DNA of 8,762 nucleotides from Chitinophagaceae bacterium (GTDB lineage: Bacteria; Bacteroidota; Bacteroidia; Chitinophagales; Chitinophagaceae). Positions 1 through 6,014 of this stretch are shown here, piece by piece. Numbering within the stretch: the first letter of the stretch is position 1; the number at the start of each line of letters is the position of its first letter. Under the pieces are notes generated by a model. That model was not told the origin of the DNA. It saw nothing but the letters and a program-made list of their open reading frames with translations, and did no database searches. The stretch covers positions 1 to 8,762 of the forward strand of contig JACFNM010000170.1 in the NCBI GenBank assembly GCA_019454915.1. The letters are read 5' to 3'. Made by a program: the position numbers and the translations under genes.

Positions 1-65
1 ATCGAGGCTGTCGCAATCAATATGCCAACGATGAAAGTCAATTTTCCCGTTTCTATCCTGTTCAC
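1..65 (-). CDS. 5' end of a truncated gene for a probable exported or membrane protein
   Basis: Only the first 21 codons are in the window; the gene continues past the left edge. The frame opens with GTG at 65-63, which shares four bases (GTGA) with the TGA stop of the upstream hydrolase gene. The translation begins with a short charged stretch (NRIETGK) and then a hydrophobic run (TFIVGILIATA), the pattern of a signal peptide or an N-terminal membrane anchor. The stop/start overlap suggests translational coupling and one operon with the hydrolase, so the product may act on the same glycan (inference). The family cannot be told from so few residues. The GTG start is chosen because of the overlap and because the frame stays open; no ATG is available in this frame. 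Confidence 0.5.
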   Translation of the reverse strand, partial: MNRIETGKLTFIVGILIATAS

Positions 66-2881
66 TGTGTAAATACAAACCACGACTGACCTTTAGCCGG
101 TAACTTCACCTGTATATTTAACCTGGTTCCATTCAACCTTTTTTTTGAAACAGCGCCATCCTTTTCACTGATCGTGATTTCGTTCTTTAATCCGGTATAA
201 TACAAGTCAATCTCCAGGTCCCTGACGATGACTTCATTCAAAGGGTTATATACCATCAGTAATCCCTTTTCTTCTCCCTGCGGATTCACGTGTAAGATGG
301 CATCGTAATCCCTGCCATCCGGACGACGGATATGGATGATATCTCCGTCAAGTACCTGCCGGTGTTTCTTGTAGAAGTCAACCCATTTCTTCACCAGCGT
401 TTTGGTCTGAGTGGCATCATATAATTGAGGACCTCTGTAGCAAGCCTGTACACCCGCACCGAATAAATTAGCCAGTCGCTGTTCATAATGCGGCAAATGT
501 TCTTTCAACGGTTCAATGGTCGCGGCAGCGCCACCACCATGATACTGCACCAGAGGAACGAACATCCAGCCCATAGACGGAGTCTTTTCCCAGGTGCCGT
601 CGTAAATATTTTGTCTTTCGATAATCTCCTGTAATTCTCTGGGCAATGACCAGTTAGTTTCTCTGTAACCCATCGCGATTTTATTGCTGCCATTTAAAAA
701 ATACCAGTCCGGCACATTCAGATAAACACCCTTACTTCTGCACCAGCGATAAAAATCCTGAATCTCCCTGAACTGTTTCCAGCGCGAATCTTCCAGTCCT
801 CTGTGTCCCGGATGACTCGTTGAAGCGCACACATCGCCGGGATAAGATCCGTCGTGCTCCAGCAAATCCTGTCCGGTTGTTTCGTAAAAATGATAGAGTT
901 TGTTGAAATAATTACGCCCCCATTCACTTTGAAGGCAGGGCGAATTACCAAAAGCAGGTTTCATCCCCGGAGGCATCACTACATCATTGGCAGCATCAAT
1001 TGAGCGACTGGCTAACAAAGAATAACCGCCTAAAGAAACTCCCTTCGACCTCGCATAATCCTTCAGCGCCTTCATACGGCGAAGATTATATTGCGAAGTA
1101 TCTTCAATATTGAACCCACTCCCAAAAGTCATAATCACCATTTCAAAACCTACTTCGGCGCATTGATCTATTGCTTTCTTCACCGGTTCATCTTCAGCCC
1201 GGCTTACGTGCATAATGATGGGATTCTCAGTCGCCCAGGGCGCAATGGTACGATACATCTTTCTCATGCTGAGTCCTCTTCTTTCCCTGTCATAACTGTC
1301 GTAAACCAGTTCCCAAAGACGCATGCTTTCAAATGAAGCTCCCGGCTCTAATTCCTGTCCCATACCCGTTTTTGGCATGCAGCTAAGTATGGTTGGCGTC
1401 TGAAGCGCGTAATTCACCTGCGTGGTATATGTTGAATCCGTCAGCCATTCTAGACAGGCATTCTCTGCTGCATTAGAGGTACCCGAACCGAAAGCGAAAT
1501 CGCTTTCCGCAAAAATGGGCGGCAGTTGCCAACGGTCTTTATGTTCAACGGCACTCTCTCCTTCCGTTACTGCCAATTGCTCACTCTTAATGTTATTGAC
1601 AATTATCTCCTGTGTGCCGTTATTTTCAACAGTAACCCATTTACTGATAAGGGGCAATCCGTCGTAAATTTCATAGTGCACTTTTACCCTCAATCCTTTC
1701 AAAAAATTAAAATCGCCGACGTCTGATTTTGACTCACCCAATATCAGCAATTGTTCAATCTTACTCCTTCCCAAAGAGCCGGATTCTCCTTTAGCAGTAC
1801 CCTCACCTTTCACATCCGTTTTACCGAGGCGAATGAGTAACGGAGCGCTTTCAATCTTTACAGAGCCAAGTGGCCGGTAATGCGCCCCATCGTCTGATAT
1901 TGAATACTGTATTTCATTACCGTCCAGTTGCAACCGTGTATAATAAGACTTCCCGGGTTCTAATCCCTCAAAACGTTCTCTCTTATTTTTGTACGTGAGT
2001 GAAAAATGTTTGCTCCCCGGTGACAAATAGAATTTCGCCGTTTGACCATCTGCAAACGCTATTGCCACACCCGGGCCATAGTCTGTACTTTTGTCCGTAC
2101 CCGTATTCAATTTACAAACGATCACGCGTGTATCTGCGGGTAAAGGCTGCTCGCCATAAACAACGGCATTCGCCGGCGCTAATACCTCTCCCGCCTTCCC
2201 TTCATTATTAAAAGCATTGGCCGGTGCATTGGCCGTCACCACCTTCCATTCCGAAGACAAGCTGATAAAATCATCCCTTAATAATATATTCCTCCCCGCA
2301 TCGCCTCCACGTTTGTTTTGGAAATGCTGTATAGCGGCCGCGTCAGCTTCGTACGTGAAAGTTAATTCCAATCCCTTTGGTGGCCAGGGCATCTGCTGAG
2401 GCGACCAATCCTTCCGGCGGTTCCATTCAAAGCGCGCCTTAATGGGTGAAGTATTATAAGAGGTCAACCGAAGCGCATAAGGATCGGCTTTCATTTCGGG
2501 TATCCATTCGGGTAGAAGATAATTCCCAATTGGCTGCCCCGTCAGCCCGCCCACTTTAATTTCATGCCCGTTAACCCATACTGTCGCTTCCGGCGATACC
2601 GCACGCACCAGCGACTCATGGGTTACCAGGTTATCTAATGCAATGGTAGCTCCATTGGGCGAAACCGTAAATGTTCTGCTGACAAGCCCATTACTCATCA
2701 CCATATAACCTTCTTTTGTTTTATACAGATCTGACACAGGCGTTTGTCTGCTGATAAGCCAGTCATCCTGAAAACGCAATTTTATCGGATCATATACAGG
2801 GAGCTGACTCAACCGGATTGGTTGGGCAAACGCCGTAAAAGAAATATACAGCAACGCAAACAGCAAAAAAGACCTTGACAT
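62..2881 (-). CDS. Exported glycoside hydrolase-like protein, alpha-galactosidase clan (GH27/31/36-like), with inserted ConA-like module
   Basis: Residue numbers count from the longer possible start at 2905. The start at 2881 (residue 9) is preferred because it begins a clean signal peptide, MSRSFLLFALLYISFTAFAQ, with probable cleavage before the Gln. The order is: signal peptide; N-terminal beta-sandwich (about 35-205 and 395-550) split by an inserted jelly-roll-like module (about 208-390); a TIM-barrel-like catalytic region (about 560-850); and a C-terminal beta domain (about 855-947). The barrel region has IIMHVSRAEDEP (563-574), MVIMTFGSGF (589-598) and LLEHDGSYPGD (681-691). Asp685 in the last motif is the best candidate for the nucleophile, by analogy with the strand-4 KxD motif of GH27/36; VPDWYFLNG (731-739) follows on a later strand. 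The fold and clan assignment come from motif memory, not a search; substrate and activity are unknown. The gene is divergent from the propeller operon and overlaps the next minus-strand gene by four bases. Confidence 0.7.
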   Translation of the reverse strand: MSRSFLLFALLYISFTAFAQPIRLSQLPVYDPIKLRFQDDWLISRQTPVSDLYKTKEGYMVMSNGLVSRTFTVSPNGATIALDNLVTHESLVRAVSPEATVWVNGHEIKVGGLTGQPIGNYLLPEWIPEMKADPYALRLTSYNTSPIKARFEWNRRKDWSPQQMPWPPKGLELTFTYEADAAAIQHFQNKRGGDAGRNILLRDDFISLSSEWKVVTANAPANAFNNEGKAGEVLAPANAVVYGEQPLPADTRVIVCKLNTGTDKSTDYGPGVAIAFADGQTAKFYLSPGSKHFSLTYKNKRERFEGLEPGKSYYTRLQLDGNEIQYSISDDGAHYRPLGSVKIESAPLLIRLGKTDVKGEGTAKGESGSLGRSKIEQLLILGESKSDVGDFNFLKGLRVKVHYEIYDGLPLISKWVTVENNGTQEIIVNNIKSEQLAVTEGESAVEHKDRWQLPPIFAESDFAFGSGTSNAAENACLEWLTDSTYTTQVNYALQTPTILSCMPKTGMGQELEPGASFESMRLWELVYDSYDRERRGLSMRKMYRTIAPWATENPIIMHVSRAEDEPVKKAIDQCAEVGFEMVIMTFGSGFNIEDTSQYNLRRMKALKDYARSKGVSLGGYSLLASRSIDAANDVVMPPGMKPAFGNSPCLQSEWGRNYFNKLYHFYETTGQDLLEHDGSYPGDVCASTSHPGHRGLEDSRWKQFREIQDFYRWCRSKGVYLNVPDWYFLNGSNKIAMGYRETNWSLPRELQEIIERQNIYDGTWEKTPSMGWMFVPLVQYHGGGAAATIEPLKEHLPHYEQRLANLFGAGVQACYRGPQLYDATQTKTLVKKWVDFYKKHRQVLDGDIIHIRRPDGRDYDAILHVNPQGEEKGLLMVYNPLNEVIVRDLEIDLYYTGLKNEITISEKDGAVSKKRLNGTRLNIQVKLPAKGQSWFVFTQ
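1736..2284 (-). other. Inserted concanavalin-like (LamG/DUF1349-type) module within the hydrolase
   Basis: Residues about 208-390 of the hydrolase (numbered from 2905) read as a separate beta-sandwich. The stretch opens with RDDFISLSSEWKVV, the usual opening of laminin-G/DUF1349-like domains. It continues through alternating strands such as GVAIAFADG and AKFYLSP, then YYTRLQLDGNEIQYSISDDG, and closes with RLGKTDVKG and a Gly/Ser-rich linker. The flanking sequence (LELTFTYEAD before, LRVKVHYEIYDGLPLI after) reads as one continuous beta-sandwich if the module is removed, so it appears to be nested in that domain. A carbohydrate-binding role is likely for such modules but is an inference here. 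Confidence 0.55.
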
Positions 2882-2949
2882 AGCAGATTGGGTTTCAAAA
2901 AACAATGCTGTAAGCTACTATAGTTTAATCTGAAATCGGGCTTTAGTTC

Positions 2950-2959
2950 ACAAATTTGT
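2950..2959. promoter_or_regulatory. Candidate shared promoter/operator element in the divergent intergenic region
   Basis: The gap between the divergent hydrolase and propeller genes contains the perfect ten-base palindrome ACAAATTTGT. Its core CAAATTTG fits five of the six fixed bases of the Bacteroidota -7 box TAnnTTTG on both strands at once, so it could serve either direction or bind a dimeric regulator. No convincing -33 TTG element lies at the expected distance on either side. A second, poorer box (CTATTTTG, 2961-2968) follows on the plus strand. This is a weak call, made mainly because the promoters of both transcripts must lie in this short gap. Confidence 0.22.
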
Positions 2960-3023
2960 TCTATTTTGAGGACAGACTTTTTTATATCAACATCATATCC
3001 CGGCTTCAACACCTTGAATCGCT

Positions 3024-4454
3024 ATGAACAGAAGAAAATTTATACAACAGGGAGGCGCCATTTCGTTCGGAATTTTAACGGGGAATTCTTTATCCGCCAA
3101 TCAACCGGGAGATTCCTACCGTCCGGAGGCTTTCGAACTTCAACTCAAATCAGAAGAGGATATCTACACTTTTGTATCTGCCAATAACGGCGCCGGCCCC
3201 ATGTGGGACCAGGGAATGACCAATATCATAAGAGCCGGTAACCAGGTTTTTGCCAGCGGATTGGAAACCGTTCCCGAAGTTAAAGGGCTTAGCAACTGCA
3301 AATGGTTGCTGTTTAAAAGATTTGATTCGGGATGGAAATTAGAAGCGAAGGATTTGATCAACCTCACGAGAGAGCCCTGCCCGCTGGCCACTTTTGGAGA
3401 AGATAAGATTTTACTTTCCGTTAATCCTAAACAGGCAGATTCCTGCATTGAATACTGCTTAACACATCCGGAGATATTACAATTTGACGGTAATAATCTC
3501 CCGCAGCCTTACGAACGTTTGATTCCGGCCTGGAAAATCAACCCCGGTTTTAACGATCATTCATACAGGGCATTTGCCGTGGACGGGGAAAATCAGGAAT
3601 TGATCCTTTTTCAAAACTATATGTATCATCACGCAGAATGGAGTTTTAGGAACAAACAGGGCGTATGGCAGTCCAGCGATGAGATTTATTGGCCGACGGA
3701 TACCTACAACGGCAAAGAAGTTCCGCTCAGGCTTTGTTACAGCAATGTGGCTATCCGAAACAAGCAGGTGTACTTCTTTTCCACTGGAGACATCGTTGAA
3801 CCTATAGATGCCTGGAGGAATTATAAAAAAGAGCTGACAGGAGCTACCTGGGATTATGTTTTCAGAAGACTCTATTTTTCATGGACAGATGATATTACTC
3901 AAAAGCGATTTCATTCATGGATAGAAATTGCCAACCGCGATAAGACTGCCGGTCATATCCGCAATCAGGATTTGTGGCTGGACAAAGAAGGAAATGTACA
4001 TCTTCTATGGATAGAATATGCTATTGACGAACGACTGCGGGAACGCTTCTTTCCGAAGGAAAAACAGGAACGCTCATTAAATTATGCTGTCATCAAAAAA
4101 GGAAAGATAGTTACCCGGAATGCACTGCTGACCTGCCGGGAAGGAGACGCTGACCAGGTGTATGTGGCAGGTAATGCAAGATTTCAGGCTTTGCCCGATG
4201 GTCGGTTATTCGTCATTTATTATCAGACGGGAAAGCAGGCTGACGGAAAAGCAATCTCTGAAAATGCAGTGATGGAAATATTACCAGGCGGGAAAAGGGG
4301 TACTATACAACAAATTCCACTAAAGAAGGCTTTCACCCTGTTTCATACGGCAAATGAAAGAGCCGGATGTTCTCCATCCCACCGGATTGATATTTTAGGT
4401 ACGCAGGAAGGCAAAGAAAATACCATCAGTTACGCACAAGTGGACATTAACTAA
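3024..4454 (+). CDS. Exported beta-propeller-like protein with twin-arginine signal, unknown activity
   Basis: The protein has 476 residues. It begins with NRRKFIQQGG and then a moderately hydrophobic stretch ending near SLSA (residue 25), matching a twin-arginine (Tat) signal of the RRxF type. No lipobox Cys follows, so it should be released to the periplasm or beyond. The rest is beta-rich, with spaced repeats of the form Asp-x-x-Gly followed by a hydrophobic strand: YRAFAVDGENQELILFQNY (181-199), LWLDKEGNVHLLWIEYA (317-333) and ARFQALPDGRLFVIYYQ (385-401). These resemble blades of sialidase/BNR-like propellers, which in exported Bacteroidota proteins are often hydrolases, lyases or binding proteins. 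No catalytic set can be assigned. The start is the first ATG of the frame and sits at the Tat motif. It is followed after 21 bases by another propeller-like gene, so the two are very probably cotranscribed. Confidence 0.6.
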   Translation: MNRRKFIQQGGAISFGILTGNSLSANQPGDSYRPEAFELQLKSEEDIYTFVSANNGAGPMWDQGMTNIIRAGNQVFASGLETVPEVKGLSNCKWLLFKRFDSGWKLEAKDLINLTREPCPLATFGEDKILLSVNPKQADSCIEYCLTHPEILQFDGNNLPQPYERLIPAWKINPGFNDHSYRAFAVDGENQELILFQNYMYHHAEWSFRNKQGVWQSSDEIYWPTDTYNGKEVPLRLCYSNVAIRNKQVYFFSTGDIVEPIDAWRNYKKELTGATWDYVFRRLYFSWTDDITQKRFHSWIEIANRDKTAGHIRNQDLWLDKEGNVHLLWIEYAIDERLRERFFPKEKQERSLNYAVIKKGKIVTRNALLTCREGDADQVYVAGNARFQALPDGRLFVIYYQTGKQADGKAISENAVMEILPGGKRGTIQQIPLKKAFTLFHTANERAGCSPSHRIDILGTQEGKENTISYAQVDIN

Positions 4455-4475
4455 CCTTTTAAAAGTTCAGACAGC

Positions 4476-5768
4476 ATGATAGTGCCCAAAGCCATTCAGA
4501 TACTGTTGATTTTGTTTTTGTCCCTGAAACTGTCAACCACTGATGCCCAAACAGTCGTTATCAAACCTGATACACTCACTTATCCGGCTTTTGTGTGGGA
4601 ATCAACTCCTCCTGATGATTGCCCTTTTGAAGCTTCCCGTCAACTCACCGGAATAAGATTTACGGGTTTAAAAGGCGGATTCAGATATGGAGACACCTGG
4701 TATCCTTCCTGGGCTTCCAATGATACCTTATATTCTCCATGGACAGATGGCGCCACCAGAAGAGTAGACGGCTATCTCGACAGATCCAATTCAGGAAACG
4801 GGCCCCGCCTTAATGTTACCGGGGCAGGCGTGATGATCGGCGATGATCCGCTTTCACTTCAGGCCTACAGCATCGGACTTTATAATTCACCATCGGACCC
4901 GTATATGGGTCGCTATCCCTGCGGCTCCTTAGTATATAATGGCGTTTGGTATTATGGCACCTATGGATTAGGCCCTGAGAGTTCAACGCAGTGGGGCAAT
5001 ATCCGGGTGAACTGGCCCTGGATAGGCCCCTTCGTTGGATTTCGCTATTCAAAAGATTTCGGCAAGACCTGGACGGAGACGCCGCATAATGGACATAAAC
5101 CGATATTCGGAGAAAACGGCATCAATGGTTATCCGGTAAAAATCGGATCGCCACACTTTGTAGATTTTGGAAAAAACATGCAGCATTCTCCCGATGGAAA
5201 AGCCTATTTAATAGCTCATGGCGGAGACACCGCGGACACCAAATGGCGTTTCTGGAATAACAGTTGGATTACGGGTGATCAAATTTACCTGCTAAGAGTT
5301 ACTCCCTCCATTGAAAATATGAATGACTCCTCCAAATACGAATTTTATGCAGGAAAAGACAAACAGGGGCGTCCTGTCTGGACGCATGATTTTCAAAAGA
5401 TAAAGCCCTTATTGGAATGGAACAACAACATGGGTTGCGTAACCATCACCTATAATGCACCCCTCAAAAAATACCTGATGGTGGTTACTGACGGCGGTAA
5501 TACCTGCTCGAAAATGAACACCTATATCTTAGAATCGGATTCACTGACCGGCGACTGGAAACTGGTAACCTACATGAAAGATTTTGGCGAGCAGGCCTAT
5601 TTTGTAAATATTCCCTCGAAATTCATCAGCAGGGATGGCAGGACGATGTGGCTATTGTATTCGGGTAACTTTGCCGACTGGAACGGAGAAGTGATGAAAT
5701 CCAATCCGCCCGGAAGTCATTACGGATTGGTATTTCAAAAGATTGAACTGCTGTCAGCAAAGAATTAA
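4476..5768 (+). CDS. Sec-exported Asp-box beta-propeller-like protein, unknown activity
   Basis: The protein has 430 residues. A signal peptide (hydrophobic core ILLILFLSLKL, 9-19) ends at TTDAQ, with likely cleavage before the Gln. The mature part is rich in Trp, Tyr and Gly. It contains a good Asp-box, SKDFGKTW (192-199, consensus SxDxGxTW), and a looser one, SRDGRTMW (385-392), both marking blade turns in sialidase-like propellers. Other notable stretches are KIGSPHFVDFGKNMQHSPDG (222-241) and WNNNMGCVTITYN (315-327). DUF4185 or five-bladed GH43/GH32-type propellers are the closest resemblance I can suggest, without a search. No catalytic acid trio can be assigned. It lies 21 bases after the Tat-signal gene on the same strand, with no terminator between, so it is probably the second gene of that operon. 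The last Asp-box-like motif is followed by a short C-terminal strand, so the protein looks full length. Confidence 0.6.
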   Translation: MIVPKAIQILLILFLSLKLSTTDAQTVVIKPDTLTYPAFVWESTPPDDCPFEASRQLTGIRFTGLKGGFRYGDTWYPSWASNDTLYSPWTDGATRRVDGYLDRSNSGNGPRLNVTGAGVMIGDDPLSLQAYSIGLYNSPSDPYMGRYPCGSLVYNGVWYYGTYGLGPESSTQWGNIRVNWPWIGPFVGFRYSKDFGKTWTETPHNGHKPIFGENGINGYPVKIGSPHFVDFGKNMQHSPDGKAYLIAHGGDTADTKWRFWNNSWITGDQIYLLRVTPSIENMNDSSKYEFYAGKDKQGRPVWTHDFQKIKPLLEWNNNMGCVTITYNAPLKKYLMVVTDGGNTCSKMNTYILESDSLTGDWKLVTYMKDFGEQAYFVNIPSKFISRDGRTMWLLYSGNFADWNGEVMKSNPPGSHYGLVFQKIELLSAKN

Positions 5769-5866
5769 TTTCGTTTCGAACCACGTTTTTCTCCGATTAA
5801 ATCTCCTTTACCAACTATGGGTCCCCCCGACTCTCATTGATCTACAAATAATCAATAAAATAATAA

Positions 5867-5888
5867 GGCGCTTATAAAAATAAGCGCC
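5867..5888 (-). terminator. Perfect hairpin, probable transcription terminator
   Basis: The arms GGCGCTTA (5867-5874) and TAAGCGCC (5881-5888) are perfectly complementary around a six-base A-rich loop. Read on the minus strand the stem is followed by the T-rich tract TTATTATTTTATT, which fits an intrinsic terminator for the DUF4838 gene, whose stop lies about 130 bases upstream. On the plus strand no T-tract follows, so its use by the propeller operon, which ends about 100 bases before it, is less certain. Confidence 0.55.
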
Positions 5889-5907
5889 CAATCAAAACTA
5901 ACTGCTT

Positions 5908-5940
5908 ATGAAGAAACAACTTTTGTTCCTCTTTTTGTAA
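5908..5940 (+). pseudogene. Ten-codon signal-peptide-like ORF, possible gene remnant or leader peptide
   Basis: ATG at 5908 opens a frame reading MKKQLLFLFL and then stops with TAA at 5940. Two lysines and a hydrophobic run are how many Bacteroidota exported proteins begin, and the ATG is preceded by an A-rich leader and, further up, the hairpin. It may be the 5' stub of a deleted exported-protein gene, since the repeated sequence begins exactly at its stop codon. Chance cannot be ruled out at this length, and a functional leader peptide is a less likely alternative because no gene follows on this strand. Confidence 0.2.
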
Positions 5941-6014
5941 AATAATAAGACGCCTGAACAGATAAATAGTACTACTCCGCCTTTGTTAATTAATGTTAAA
6001 ACCTGAAAAAAAAG

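Larger units (their letters stand above)
5857..5954 (+). repeat. Short imperfect direct repeat flanking the hairpin and a mini-ORF
   Basis: AAAATAATAAGGCGC at 5857-5871 recurs as AAAATAATAAGACGC at 5939-5953, one mismatch in fifteen. The first copy includes the left edge of the hairpin; the second has no matching right arm, so it looks like a decayed or partial duplicate. The rest of the 246-base convergent gap (5769-6014) holds only the hairpin, the mini-ORF at 5908, a weak inverted repeat ATTGAT/ATCAAT at 5836-5856, and A+T-rich sequence in which I see nothing else. Confidence 0.35.

Noticed and set aside
1422..1726. Plus-strand open frames opposite the hydrolase gene
   Set aside because: They lie wholly inside the well-supported minus-strand coding region and have no recognisable domain, leader or promoter.
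2809..3012. Minus-strand open frame spanning the divergent promoter region
   Set aside because: It overlaps the signal-peptide end of the hydrolase in another frame and covers the only space for two promoters; the translation looks like nothing known.
4456..4465. Palindrome CTTTTAAAAG between the two propeller genes
   Set aside because: Short, A+T-only core, likely by chance; no T-tract or promoter box that would split the operon.
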